Shown piece after piece: positions 12,707 through 24,779 of a stretch of 64,000 bases of DNA. Every line of letters starts with the position of its first letter. Position 1 is the first letter of the stretch. Origin of the DNA: Deinandra increscens subsp. villosa (taxonomy: Eukaryota; Streptophyta; Magnoliopsida; Asterales; Asteraceae); assembly GCA_039602395.1 (NCBI GenBank), contig JBCNJP010000017.1:9376871-9440870 (forward strand), in the 5' to 3' direction. A model generated the notes under the pieces. That model made no database searches. It was given only the letters and a program-made list of their open reading frames with translations, and was not told where the DNA came from. The translations under genes and the position numbers were made by a program.

Positions 12707-12966
12707 TGGGCAATCTTAAATGGTTGCTTCAAGTTTAAAAGAAAATGGCTACTTGAAGCCTAGAAAATGAGATTAAAGAAGTTTCAAATTGTGAACTAAG
12801 AACGTCCGCAATAAAAAACCTTAAAAGTACTTAAAAACATGTCGCAAAAATGCTCATTTTTGGCAAACATTAAAAACTACCCCAATAAGGATACTTAAAG
12901 ACGTACGCTAAAAAACAACAGACACATTATTCAAGTTTCACAAGGATTAACACATTTTCAACATAT
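12707..12966. other. Unassigned sequence after the LINE break
   Basis: Homology to LINE ORF2 ends at about 12706; the following sequence shows no recognisable feature. Confidence 0.4.
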
Positions 12967-13218
12967 TGTGGTGTAGTGGTAGGAAGCCTATGTTCTCTAT
13001 TGGAGACACAGATTCGATTCTTACGGGCAACACTTTGGAAGGGGCATTGGTGATGAGGGGAGACTTAGGACTGAAAGGTCACAAGTTCGATCCCTGAGCT
13101 CCCAGGTTTTACCACCCGGCCGCTCGCGGAGGTGGATTTTCCCTGGAATGAGCTCAACTGATGTAAATAGTCCTCGGGTTTTCCGGGGCATTCGTTAACC
13201 GTTCAAAAAAAAACACAC
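12967..13218 (+). mobile_element. tRNA-derived SINE
   Basis: Begins with a tRNA-like internal promoter: a box-A-like GTGGTGTAGTGGTAGGAAG and a box-B-like GATTCGATTCTT. A second GTTCGATCCCTGAGC motif and a conserved-looking body follow, ending in GTTAACCGTTC and an A tract (13204-13213). Length of about 250 bp and the A-rich tail fit plant SINEs. No clear target-site duplication was found. Confidence 0.6.
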
Positions 13219-14670
13219 ACACTTATGGAGAATTCTGTTTCTTAAAACCCTAACACAATACAATCTCACTTGATGTCTAAACCTTAATCTTGGCTAGACA
13301 TATATAGATTCATCTTAAATTGGTAAACAATCATCTTAACCCTGAACTCGTAAAGACCAAAAACGGAATCTGCTCAAATGGTGGCTTGAAAACTAGTAAA
13401 AACATGTCTCCTACGGAGACACGTTTCGGAGCTACATTCATGTCCGTAGGTCGCACGGGTTTAAAATTTCAACCCAAATAGCCAAGATTCGCACCTGCCC
13501 CTGCGTGAGGGTATAAGCCAGAGTAAAACATGACACACGAGTTATTAAGTTTTTCAGGGTTATCTTTATAAACTAGAAGAACTTTTGTTCCCCTATCAAT
13601 ATGAGATAGGATACATCAGATTCCTAAACTTCAACCAAATTTTCTTTAAGATTAACATTTCATTCACAGTTTCACACACTTTTTCCGACACTCTTATGGT
13701 TATTTAGTTATACAACCTCCAAACAACACATCAGGTTTTATCACGCTGTACTTTGACTCTACAGTAGTTTTAACTTAAAAGAGTGTTCGTGACTGTCGAT
13801 ATTTGGGTTCATTAATTTAGTTAACTTTAAAAAAAAATCTTTCTGAAAAGGTATTTGCTGCGGGTCATGATGGGGTAGTGAACGGACAACCCCAATTTAG
13901 AGCGACTCAACAAGTGAGCAACGAATTTGGACTTTGGAGATACGATTTTGGACGATTGGAACTCTCGACGGCAATCAATCGACGATGGTCCTCAACAGCA
14001 ACGATTTCGTCTTATTTTTCATCTGAAATCTACCCGATTGTAGGTCAGTTCTTCTTTGCCCATCGTTCTTCCGTACTTTACATCAAAATGTAACCATTAG
14101 TTTAATCTCTTTCGGACATGAATATGTGATAGTCGATTTGTCTGTTTAATCTCCCACATGTTTGTTTCTGTTAAAGGTATTTCGATACATTTTGGCTTTC
14201 ACTTGTGAGTTGTAACTGTTTATCGTTTAATTCAAACTAATTTAATTTTGTGTTATTAGCTTGAAATCTTGAATGATGAATCTTTTACCTCTGGTAAAGA
14301 AAAAAAAAGCTTCATATATCTTTCAATTTTATTTTCAATAGGGCTTTAGAGAGAATAAAATTGGTTTTAAAATTAGGTTTAAATTGAATGTGTAAATTGA
14401 TGTTGGTTTTAAGAGTCAGTATAGTATGTGGTATTAAACTTGTTTATGACCCTTTATAACTTAATGGTCATCTGATATTGTATTCAAACTTCAAACAAGG
14501 CCAACCATAAGTTTGAATGAGTATAAGAAAATGGTTTAATCTTTACAGTTGACTCCAACCCAATAAGAAGCATAGCTGCAATGATACATGGGCTTCTTTC
14601 TTTGGATTCTTGGATTATTATACTTTATCTAAAAATAACTAGTTTTTTTTTGGCAGCTAAACGATTGTCA
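13219..14670. other. Upstream region of the F-box gene
   Basis: No coding gene seen. The frame 13878-14093 may be untranslated leader. A pyrimidine-rich tract and AG just before 14661 look like a splice acceptor ahead of the F-box start codon, so a non-coding first exon may lie here. Confidence 0.4.
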
Positions 14671-16044
14671 ATGGATATAATCAGCACACTTCCTCAAACC
14701 ATACTAGAAATCATCCTTTGTCTTTTACCAACCGAAGAGGCGGCAAGGACAAGCATTCTCTCAAGGGAATGGAGATACAAGTGGGTCAAAATTCCTAAAC
14801 TAAACTTTCATCACGATCCACATTCCGAGAACTGGTACAGGAGTACTACACGGGAAAGCATGGACATGAGGTGTAAAACTTTATACAAGATACACCAAGT
14901 TCTCTTAGTGCACCAGGGTCCAATACACGAGCTCACCATTCACCCATGTATACATTGCGAATGTTTTGACTTTGACCGAATAATACTTCATTTGGCAAAG
15001 AATCATACAGTCAAGAAATTAGCAATTGATGGATGGGATGACAGATTTCGGTTTGACTTACCCATATCTATCTTCTCGTTGCATCACTTAACAGACCTAC
15101 ATCTCTCATGTGTTACTGTTGATCTTGAGCACGAACCAGTGTTTAATGAATTTGGTAGCCTTAGAAGCTTAGTCTTGGATCTAGTAGAAATCTCTACAAA
15201 AAGTCTTCTACATCTATTATCTAATTGTCCTTCACTTAAGAGCTTCCATCTGGTAAGTTCTCACTTGATTATCCATTTCCTTGGGCTTTCTTAGCTTATT
15301 TGAATATTGTAAGTTGCTGCAGTGTGCATGTAACACGCTTTTTGATGAACGTTGCACCATTATTGAGCTATTCAAGTGTTTACCTGTGATTGAACATCTG
15401 ACTATTTACGGTCAAGATTTACGGGTAATATTTATTCACATTATTTATAATTAAAATAAAAAAAATTAATATTTTGGTTGTTAATCTTGGTTGTTAATCT
15501 TGGTTTTTCCTATGGTTAAAGTTTTCGGCGGTTCCACAAGAGCTTCCACGACTATGCCACCTCAAATACTTTTGTTTCGACCTCATGTCTTTTATTGACA
15601 GCTTTGGATTACCTTTTCTTCTTGTTGTGATCAAATGTTTACCGAACTTGGAGAAAATTAAGCTAGAGGTAAATATTGTTGTATATTGTGTATCCTGTTT
15701 GTTTTGATTCTCATACCAAAGTATACTGACAAAAATAACGAAACTTCTTGTAGATTGATGAGGTTTATTGTGTGGATAGCTTCGATGATAATGGTGATGA
15801 GGAATGCTTCGTTGTTTGGGAAGAATACTCAGATGTTTGGTTGGATCATCTGATCGAATTGGAGATTGAATGGTTCAGCAACTTGAAACCAGAGATGGAC
15901 TTTGTGAAGTTTATTCTGGCTAGGTCACCCAAGCTAAAGATGGTGAGAATACGCACTCAAATTGATCGGGCTCAAGATCCAGAGATGTTAAAAACTCTCT
16001 TACGGGCCCCACGCGCATCACCGGTAATAATAAATGTGAATTAA
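14671..16044 (+). CDS. F-box/FBD/LRR-type protein, four exons
   Basis: Exons 14671-15252, 15323-15424, 15522-15668 and 15754-16044 join in phase 0 at GT/AG borders and give 373 residues. The N-terminus ISTLPQTILEIILCLLP and the SILSREWRYKW that follows are an F-box, as in Arabidopsis At1g13570-like proteins. The middle has leucine-rich segments (HHLTDLHLSC, LRSLVLDLVEI, CPSLKSFHL, LPNLEKIKLE). The C-terminus LIELEIEWFSNLKPEMDFVKFILARSPKL is broken here as LIELEIEWF then EMDFVKFILARSPKL, an FBD domain. Such proteins are predicted substrate receptors of SCF (Skp1-cullin-F-box) ubiquitin ligases; the substrate is unknown. The start chosen is the ATG after a splice-acceptor-like TTTTTTTTGGCAG. 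Intact as read. Confidence 0.88.
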
Positions 16045-16402
16045 TGTTGAGATTTTCTATGACAATCTAATCTAGAGTTGTTGTATTGCTGCTTGTTCTT
16101 TTGGTCTAACTTTTGGAGTGGTTTTGGATGTATTTTGTCCCAAGATCGAGGAGGTCGACTAAATTTGATGGTGGTGTTGGCTGATTACTATCTGTTTTTT
16201 ATGATTTATTTTGTTTGAGCATAGTGTGCTCTTAATACTTTGTTATGGTTTTGGTCCCTCTGTTTTTATGGGGGGAATTTTGTTAGGCGTTTTGCCATGG
16301 ATTATATGAGATTCTCTATTTCTTTTAAAAAGAAAAAAAAAACTAGAAAATTTTTTTGATGAAAATTTATTTTTCTACAAATTTACATAGTATTTTATTT
16401 TT
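16045..16402. other. F-box gene 3' flank
   Basis: AT-rich, probably the 3' untranslated region and downstream sequence. It ends at an assembly gap. Confidence 0.5.
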
Positions 16403-16902
16403 NNNNNNNNNNNNNNNNNNNNNNNNNNNNNNNNNNNNNNNNNNNNNNNNNNNNNNNNNNNNNNNNNNNNNNNNNNNNNNNNNNNNNNNNNNNNNNNNNN
16501 NNNNNNNNNNNNNNNNNNNNNNNNNNNNNNNNNNNNNNNNNNNNNNNNNNNNNNNNNNNNNNNNNNNNNNNNNNNNNNNNNNNNNNNNNNNNNNNNNNNN
16601 NNNNNNNNNNNNNNNNNNNNNNNNNNNNNNNNNNNNNNNNNNNNNNNNNNNNNNNNNNNNNNNNNNNNNNNNNNNNNNNNNNNNNNNNNNNNNNNNNNNN
16701 NNNNNNNNNNNNNNNNNNNNNNNNNNNNNNNNNNNNNNNNNNNNNNNNNNNNNNNNNNNNNNNNNNNNNNNNNNNNNNNNNNNNNNNNNNNNNNNNNNNN
16801 NNNNNNNNNNNNNNNNNNNNNNNNNNNNNNNNNNNNNNNNNNNNNNNNNNNNNNNNNNNNNNNNNNNNNNNNNNNNNNNNNNNNNNNNNNNNNNNNNNNN
16901 NN
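16403..16902. other. Assembly gap, 500 N
   Basis: Exactly 500 N, the conventional placeholder for a gap of unknown size. Confidence 1.
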
Positions 16903-17232
16903 TATCAAATAACCATTTCCCTTAATAAGTATAAAATATCCCATCAATATAAATATTATTTTTAAAGTATAAAGACTACAACTCTAAAATGTTAAACATG
17001 TTTAATATGTGATGCAGAAGCATCTAGTTATAAATATTATTGAACCCATACCGATGGTGATCCGTATATATGACTAGTAATGTCGATGTAATATTAATTC
17101 TATTGCTTTTAGTTCCTATCTTTTGGTGTTAGTTGATATTTTATGTTTTTAGAATTCAAATTGTGCCAGAATGTAGGAGTTGGGATACATCCCTAAGACT
17201 CTAGTTACTCGTGGAGGTAGTTTTCACTTTGA

Positions 17233-17722
17233 GTAAATTACAAATTTCATCCTTTAAGTTTGTACGTTTTACAAGTTTTGTCATTTACTTTTACTAATAA
17301 CACTGGATACAAGTTTTGTCATTTACTTTTACTAATAACACTGAATGTGCTTTAAGTAAATTACAAGTTTTCACTTTGAGTAAATTACAAATTTTATACT
17401 TTAGGTTTGTACGTTTTACAAATTTTGTCATTTACTTTTACTAATAACACTGGATACAAGTTTTGTCATTTAATTTTACAAATAACACTGGATGTGCTTT
17501 AAACTTCACAAAGTTTCACTTAGTGTCATTTGACCCAATTTTTTTCGTTACATCAAATGACACTCAATGTAATTTTTGTACAATATAAATGACACTCGAT
17601 GTAATGTTTGTCAAGCCAAAAGACACTGAGTGAAAGTTTATGAAAATTAAAGGACGTTTAGTATTATTAGTAAATGTAAAGGATAAAACTTACAAATTTA
17701 AAGGATATATTTGTAACTTACT
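17233..17722. mobile_element. Foldback/MITE with long imperfect inverted arms
   Basis: The left arm (GTAAATTACAAATTTCATCC and on) reappears inverted at the right end (GGATATATTTGTAACTTAC). Internally the ACTTTTACTAATAACACTG unit is repeated several times on the left and its complement is on the right. A block of about 146 bp on the left is duplicated (17228 and 17374). No coding capacity. Superfamily not determined. Confidence 0.65.
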
Positions 17723-17759
17723 AAGTACATCTTCTCTCTTGAGAGTTAAATCACCATTA

Positions 17760-18340
17760 TGTCACGGAGTAATTCTATTGACTCACGTGCGGCTCTTAGT
17801 CTCCTACTAAGATCAGCCTTTAACCAATTATGAGCGGTGATTCTAAGCGACTAAGCAGCGGAATTGTAAGACTCGTAATCAAGTAAACTTTATATATTAC
17901 AAGAGAATGTTTACAAGAGAGCTTTAAAGCCTTTACAAGGTGTTTTTATGAGTTTGAGAGGTGAGGAGCACAAATGAAGGCTCCACCTATTTATACTTGG
18001 TGGCCTAACATACTAAAGAAATCTAGAAGCTTCCTACCTCTAGAATTTTCCTACCAAATATCATGATATTTATACATGAAAGATGTAGGCATTCCTAGAT
18101 CACGAATTCTAGATATTTTCATGGATATTTTCATGGATATTTCCATGGAATATGAATCTTGAATACTCTACCCCTTTCCGGAACTTTCCATAGTCATGAT
18201 CCATCAAGGACACTCTAGAAAACTGCAAAAATATTAAGTTACGATTTATATTTTAGGCTGGTCATGACAATTAGCTCTTTTTAAAAGTTTCGATTTGAGT
18301 TCTTGATAGTTGCCATTTGATTGCACCTAACCCCACATCA
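17760..18340 (-). mobile_element. Probable solo LTR or LTR fragment
   Basis: On the minus strand a TATAAATAG box (around 17990-17998) is followed by a leader with CTCCTCACCTCTC and then GT-rich sequence with TTGTAATATATAAAG, an arrangement like U3-R-U5 of a plant Copia-type LTR. No internal retrotransposon coding region adjoins it. Exact ends are unclear. Confidence 0.4.
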
Positions 18341-18469
18341 ATATACACTACAAGATAAATGACTTTTAGTGACTAAAAAAAAGAGTCAAAAAAAGTATAA
18401 AAAGAGTCACTAAAGACCTAAAAACTTTCTCCTTCTCAAATAAAAAGTGTCACTGTTGGAACCATCGCT

Positions 18470-18710
18470 AAATGTCTTTTTTGACTTTAACTTCAGTCAC
18501 TAAAAACCAAATATATTTTGACTTAAACTTTTAGTCACTAAAAGTCTAATATTTTCTTACTTTAACTTTAGTCACTAAAAGTCCAATATTTTTTTACTAT
18601 AACTTTAGTCACTAAAAGTCAAATATTTGTTTACTTTAACTTTAGTCACTAAAAGTCCAATATTTTTTTACTTTAACTTTAGTCACTAAAAGTCCAATAT
18701 TTCTTTTTAC
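18470..18710. repeat. CACTA subterminal repeats, about 38-bp unit
   Basis: About six head-to-tail copies of a unit containing TTTAGTCACTAAAAGTC and AATATTT. The core AGTCACTAAAAGT also occurs near the terminus. In CACTA elements such arrays are the usual binding sites of the TNPA-type protein; that role is inferred here. Confidence 0.8.
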
Positions 18711-18988
18711 CAAAACTGACCCGCTAACTCACAATTCCTAATTCTTTCCATTCATGGTTCTGATTGGGCCGGTAAGAACCACAAAATCACTACATAAGTT
18801 GAAACTTAAAGTTCGCAAAACACAAACATTTGATATTAACAACTGAATGAAACAACACCATCCAGAAAATGAAGTTTCAAATAACACATGATACAATGAG
18901 ATGATTGCAGACTCGAAATTGTAACCAAAATAAGAACAAGAACATAGCACGTTGATCTTAAAAGTTATATGCTAGCTAGCTATTATTT

Positions 18989-19075
18989 AACCTGCATTGT
19001 AGGAAAGAACAAATGATTTGGCCACCTCCACTTCTGGGTCAATCAAGATTCTTGTTGTGAATGTTGACTGCAACT
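18989..19075 (-). pseudogene. RPA1-like exon fragment inside the CACTA element
   Basis: A minus-strand exon-like segment reads FTTRILIDPEVEVAKSF and ends at a GT donor (GCAG/GTTAAATA). It resembles the INP/INPDIPEV-type segment of the C-terminal domain in plant RPA1-like proteins. Short and isolated, so weakly supported. Confidence 0.35.
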
Positions 19076-19443
19076 GTACTCCTTTAGAAAAAGCAGTATT
19101 CTGCTTTAGGCTAACAGTTTGGTAAAGACACTAAAAAATTCAATTGAGCTATGTTGTTTGGTTTGTTAGTGCGATAGATGGTTACCTCTGTTTCTGGCCA
19201 CTTTCAATGAGGTGATGACTACCAAAAAAGGTTCAAGTGCTCTATATATCCCTACACTACAGAAGACAGTTAATATAGTGAACAATAAGATGGAATATTT
19301 CTATATCATTTTCAGGTTGCTGTCTCTATAGCCATAAGATTTCCTTGTTTATGTACAAGAAGAAAACAAATATATATTGAAAAGTAATCAACTTTGAACT
19401 GAAAAATAATATTTTATTTTTACCAAGAAACAATGCAGGTGAA

Positions 19444-19795
19444 CTTACTTGGATGCTTGATCATAGCTAAAGAATCTGACAGCAGAGTTCGGTATAATGC
19501 GTGCACAATTTGCGGCATTTCCTTTAAACATTCCTCTCAAACCCTTGGTCCCTGAATAGTTCCATTGTTATGCCACTCAAAGATTTTAGGACCTTGCAAA
19601 CACATTACAAAAGAAAACATGGGATCAAGCTGTTTATGTGCAGGAAATGCTTAGTTTCACAGGTTCTATAAGATCTAAACTTGGAGTTCAAAAGGCCAAA
19701 AGACAAAAACAACCTATAGATGCATTTTAAAACCCTCGGTTCTCCATATATACTTCAGTCCCTGAATAGTATCATTGTATTTGACTGCTTTTGGA
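19444..19795 (-). pseudogene. Captured ADNT1-like mitochondrial adenine nucleotide carrier exons
   Basis: Two minus-strand pieces match consecutive parts of plant ADNT1-type carriers. One (about 19727-19795) reads VQNPKAVK then YNDTIQGLKYIWRTEG. The next (about 19450-19565) has YSGT joined to KGLRGMFKGNAANCARI and IPNSAVRFFSYDQASK. In the intact carrier the two are contiguous and span the end of the first and start of the second mitochondrial carrier repeat. Here they are separated, the second copy skips the middle of the YSGT...GLRG stretch, and the first runs into a stop. No other carrier exons were found. This is a Pack-CACTA type capture, not a working transporter. Confidence 0.75.
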
Positions 19796-21712
19796 TTTTG
19801 AACCTGTTATGTAACATAAGTAATAACAACTTTTTTGGTCACGGATTAGACTGCTCCACTTGAATGCATCCTAGAGATTGACCCATGATTCAAATCTGCA
19901 TAAAAAATTGCCACGAGTAAAAAACATGTAGTTTAAGTAACAGTGTACATAGTAACTGTGAGCAAAAACTAGTCATTCATGTAGTAATAAGAAGGCATTA
20001 CCTGAAATTCTGTCACCCTGTCTTTAAATTTCTTCTTCAAGGCACTACGAACAAGGATCAATATCAGTGATAAAAAAATAAGTTTTAATTTTTAGAATTA
20101 GAAGTATGATATACTATTACAGAGTAGTTGCTGTTCTAGATCTGTCCACACCAGTTCCTCTTCCACATCCAGGTTTTTGTCTGTTGGCCAAATTCTTGAA
20201 TTAAAAGAAAATAGGAATTATGAGTAAAAAATTTCAAGATATGAGGATCAAGTTCATAATAAACTGTTGATTCACTGACCTCCTTATCAAGTTCTGTGAT
20301 TTTTGCTTTAATTAAACGCGCTATCTGAAAAATGCCTCAGGGCTGTGAGGTTCACCTCATACAAATCCGGGTAAAAACGGGTCAAGATTAGGGTGTGTAG
20401 CAATTTGATATTTAAAAAACAACCAAAGAGGTGAAGAAATTATGAGTGTTTTACTTGACAAAAAGGCTAATTTGTAAAATAGATAAGAAAGATGTAACTT
20501 TTGGTTGTACATAAAGTTTATTTTGACTTTATTTTGTTGTACATAGAGCAAAGTCCCGCGTACGTGAGACTCTCGCCTTGTTTTTCGAGACCACAACGCT
20601 TCAGAGAGCCTCACGGTTTTTATGACCAGGGCGGGATGCAAGTTTACTGCTCATTTGTATTATCATCACATTCTCTGCGAGTATTCGCAATATGTTACCT
20701 TTCATGGCAGCAGCCTTGGTTACGAATTTTGATTCCTCATGAGCATCCTGCATATATATAATATATGTCTATCAGAAATCACTTACATCCCATGAAAACA
20801 GTTTTGTGTATGAATAAGAGAGTGGGAGACACCTCTAGTTTTTTTAGAAGTCTATAAAGTCTCTCAAATTCTTTCTTGATGTGTTGAACGGACCTAATAA
20901 AGCCAAGAATTTATAGCATGTGAGCTATATGCTAACATTATGAAATAGAATATAAGTTAAAAAAAGCCGAATTGAGCCCAAGCTCAAACTTTCAGCAAGC
21001 TAACCACAAGTTATTCATGAGTTTCGGCTAAAACTCACATTTTTAAAAAACTCATCCAACTCTATCCTCATCACCATAACCGCATCTTTGAGGGCTGTTA
21101 AATGTCTACAAACCATTCTCCAGTAAGGCTACTAGATTAGAATCTGATCGTAAAAGATATTAATCATAATAGCAGGACACACTCTCCATATTCCATAGCA
21201 TTTAAGTGGTGAAATAAACATAAAAAAGGACCACAAGACAGCAGGCTAGTATCATAACCTACAACAATTAAGGTAATGACATATATGCACAACTCATAAG
21301 ACTCATAGAACCAGAACTAAATTACAGTAAAGTGCCTAAAAATTGCTACAGTGACAACGAATTAACTACTGATATGAAGTCAAAATGTTCAAGGTAATTA
21401 AAACAATTTGAAACTGTGATAAAGCATTTGGACTTTGAATGTCAAATCAACCTCCATGACTTATTCTTCAATTTGAAAGTGAAATCAGATCCATTTTCTT
21501 AAACTCATGAAAGTGAATCCGAAGATGATCAACACAATGTTCATACAACGAGACTAGCAGGATTGATATGATAAATCGAAATCACATTGACAAATCAATC
21601 AAATTCGAAATGAAAGATAGTAACACATTGAGCCCTAACGTAAATTCGAACTGATACCTGAATTGTCGATGGAGTTGAGGAACCGGAGCGATCGTTAGAT
21701 GCAGACGACGGT

Positions 21713-21781
21713 GAGTGATCGCCGATCGAGAGACAGAAGCAGTCGCCGATCGAGAGACAGAAGCAGTCGCCGATCGAGAAG
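21713..21781. repeat. 24-bp tandem repeat within the CACTA right end
   Basis: Between two and three copies of a 24-bp unit starting CGCCGATCGAGAGACAG; the last copy is partial. The region is GC-richer than its surroundings. Confidence 0.85.
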
Positions 21782-22060
21782 AAGACGACGGTGAGTAATC
21801 TATTTCTTGGCGTTTGAGAGGTTTATGTCGAGGGCTGAAGGAAAATTATTAGGGCTGGAGGAATAAAAAAACTAAAAGGAAAAGTACTTTTAATTACTAT
21901 ATTATTCATAGTCATTAAAGCTAAGAGTCACCAAATGTCATTTATTTTGTTGTGATATTTCTAACATTGTCTTTTAAATAGTTAAGCAACACAAACATAA
22001 ATCGACAAATGCCACTTATTTGGACCAAATGGACGAAGATATCATAACTGAAAACGGAAA

Positions 22061-23744
22061 CTAGAATTTCTGTATAAACTCAATTATGTGTTTGTTGATC
22101 TCATCAGGCTTCTCTTGATTAATGAAGTGTGCTACACCTTTCATCACCACAACTTCCTCCAGCAATGGAACATCCTTCTTAAACCCGCCACCATCGATAT
22201 AGTCCTTCACCCCTGGCATATGATACGCAACGTCCAGGTCTCCGACCACAAACTTTGTCGGCACCGTAACTTTAGCACCCCTCCATGCTGCACTCAGTTC
22301 CCAGCTCCTGCAGTCATCACATGATCAACCAAAGCCCAAAATATATATCATTATCATGATGGATCAATATATATAGACCATGAGAATATGAGAAGAGGAC
22401 AACCCTCTCTTATTGCTGTAACCCAAAATAAAACTCTTGAAAAAATCAACTTTTTTTTTTGAAATCGTCTTTATTATCAAAATACAACATGATGTTCTTT
22501 TATGTATCTTGTCAAATTCGCAATCAAATTTTTTTGAAATCGTCTTTATTACCAAAATACAACATGATATTCTTTTTTGTGGTCTTGTCAAATTCGCAAT
22601 GATAAAAAATTCTTACTTCATTGTAAAAATGCCTATAACAAGGCAAATGTTACATTGTTGTGTAGGTATGTTTACAACGATTAAGATTTTTTATCTTTAT
22701 GAACTTGACAACACAAAAAGAAAATTTCAAGAGTTATTTCGGGTTACCGCAACAAAGACGGGTTACCTTATTCAGTTATTGACCATTTCTACTTTGGTAC
22801 ATATATATAGTTAGTTACTTACAAATGAAGAGCTCGATAATAGTTGAGTCCACCGGTGATTCCGGCCTTTTCGTGTTGGGTAGCAAAGTATTCAATATCT
22901 TCTTCCGACAACCACGAAGGCAAGGTCACCGGAGCCTCCGGCGGAGAATGTAGAAATCCTTTACCTTTAGGGAACAAAAGTGGTCCGGGATCTCTTAATG
23001 TCAAGATCTTTTTCATAAACGTCTGATAACTCATTTTAGCAAACTCAGCTTCAATTTCACCTGGTTTCTACCGCAATTAAACACACACATAAATAGTTAC
23101 AATATAATTCTAACGAGTAGTTTTCGGTCACACGTGGTAAGACGCATAAGCAGGTAGCTGAATAAGCAGCCTGTCACATGTCTATTGTAGTATATATAAA
23201 TTCTAACAATTTTACTGTTTCAAATATGATCATGGATTAATATATATGTGAAAAAGATAATAACCTGAAATCTTGTCATGTAATGATCCTCTCCGTGCAC
23301 ACGTCTTAGCATCTCGGCCAGATCTCCGTTTGGGTTCCAGGGTACAAACGCGACGCTAAGGTTGACCAAAGCTTTGACTCTATCGGGCCGAAACATGCAC
23401 AAGTTCCAAGCAATGAGCGCACCCCAATCATGACCCACAACAAAAACCTTCTCCTCTTCGTCGTTTGTGATGGCGTCAAGAAGCCCAATCAAGTCGCCCA
23501 CCACATGGGGGATGGTGAACTTGGAGTGATCGTTCACCGCTACCCCCGTCGTCTGACCGTACCCACGAAGGTCTGGCGCCACGGCTCGGTAACCGTGGTC
23601 CGCCAAATAGACGATCTGGTGGCGCCAGGAGTACCAGAGCTCTGGGAACCCGTGGAGGAACAGGACTAATGGACCCTGACCCTTTTCAGCTATGTGGATG
23701 TTGAGCCCATTGACACTTATGGACTTGTGTAGTATTCCCTCCAT
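22061..23744 (-). CDS. Soluble epoxide hydrolase (alpha/beta-hydrolase fold), three exons
   Basis: Exons 23744-23265, 23067-22823 and 22307-22061 join in frame at GT/AG borders into 323 residues, the usual length of plant soluble epoxide hydrolases. Visible catalytic features: HGFP oxyanion motif (31-34), nucleophile Asp106 in GHDWGA, acid Asp in GDLD (265-267), His302 in GVAHFINQEKPDEIN, and lid tyrosines Tyr155 (DHYMTRF) and Tyr236/237 (GGLNYYR). The enzyme would add water to epoxides, typically fatty-acid epoxides, in cutin or defence chemistry; it has no signal peptide and should be cytosolic. A TATATAATA box lies about 40 bp upstream of the start. The gene is arranged head to head with the partial copy at 27584. 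It appears intact. Confidence 0.93.
22437..22600. repeat. Imperfect direct repeat in epoxide hydrolase intron 2
   Basis: Two adjacent copies of a segment containing TTTTTTTGAAATCGTCTTTA, AAAATACAACATGAT and TTGTCAAATTCGCAA. Non-coding. Confidence 0.75.
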
Positions 23745-24779
23745 GGAGCTACTTGTTTTTTAGTAATGAATTTTTTGAAGTATTATATATGGACTCGTGA
23801 TCATGTGATTCATGAGGTCATATCTTTTAATACTCACGGGACCGGGGTTGAATTTATTCATGAATATTATGCTTCCACGTTAAAATGTGAAGAATAATAG
23901 CATGAAAGAAGACAAGGGTGTACTTGAATAATTAATAGGGGATGGGCAAACGTGGTCACATTATAACTGAAATCACATGCTTATAATTGCTACCAAATAG
24001 TACAGTAGTCTCCATCTATCTATCTATAATGGTGGGACTGGGAGAGTGGTAGAATTTTTTAGTAGAAGTAGAATTGATTGTAACTAATAAAGATTGTGCC
24101 ATGCACGAAAGAGAAGAAAATAAAATTTTGATAGAATTTTAAATTTTTTTTATGAGAGAATGATAAGATTTAAATGGTAAAGGTAAAAGTGAAGATGGGG
24201 TCCACAATCACACACACAATCGACAATCCTAACAAGATTTCACGGCTATCTGGTTATATATAGCTGCAAATCACCAAAGTTGAAGCCGCAAGTTTGAAGC
24301 CTATAGGGTGGAGGTGGTTAAGATTCGCAAGCCGAAGAAGCCGGCGGAAGTAGCCGAATTGAAGCCACTCTGCCCGGCCTAACAAGTATAAAAATATAAA
24401 ACATGTAATACACGGGTTGATATAAATAGATGGTGACTAAATAGGTTAAAACCAGCAAGATATCCAGAACTTTTTATTGGACGTTAAAATGGGCTATCAA
24501 ACCAGTTGGATTGAAAATATTTTTTCTAGTATGGAAAATTATGTATCATCATCACCAAAAAAAAAAAAAAAAAAGAAAAGAAAAGCCGTTGGTTATATTT
24601 ATTTTAGGAAAATAAGATAGAAAAGTAAATATGAACACTTAATAAAGTAATAAAAGTTATATTAAATTCAATATATTATTTCATTTTGAATTACGTAAAT
24701 CAATATATTAAAAAGTAAATAAAAGCTTATCCAACAAAAACTAAAAACTGACCATCATTTAGATGGAAATTTATTTAAA
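23745..24779. other. Promoter side of the epoxide hydrolase and AT-rich spacer
   Basis: No gene. Holds the upstream sequence of the minus-strand epoxide hydrolase, a possible degenerate Helitron-type hairpin (CATGTAATACACGGG near 24402) and an A tract at about 24557-24573. Confidence 0.5.

Larger units (their letters stand above)
18346..21954. mobile_element. Complete CACTA (En/Spm-type) transposon, 3.6 kb, non-autonomous
   Basis: The left end CACTACAAGATAAATGAC and the inverted right end CACAACAAAATAAATGAC (ending at 21954) form imperfect terminal inverted repeats. They are flanked by a 3-bp duplication ATA (18343-18345 and 21955-21957), the CACTA hallmark. Subterminal repeats follow the left end. 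No transposase-like frame was found inside. The interior carries pieces of host exons (18989-19075 and 19444-19795) and a 24-bp tandem repeat near the right end. The right end lies only about 107 bp from the stop codon of the neighbouring epoxide hydrolase gene. Confidence 0.88.

Noticed and set aside
16356..16947. Open frames of about 190 codons over the N gap
   Set aside because: Almost entirely N; translation is meaningless. The same applies to 37931-38576.
24380..24420. Possible Helitron terminus (CATGTAATACACGGG)
   Set aside because: Hairpin is incomplete and no CTRR followed by T could be placed convincingly.
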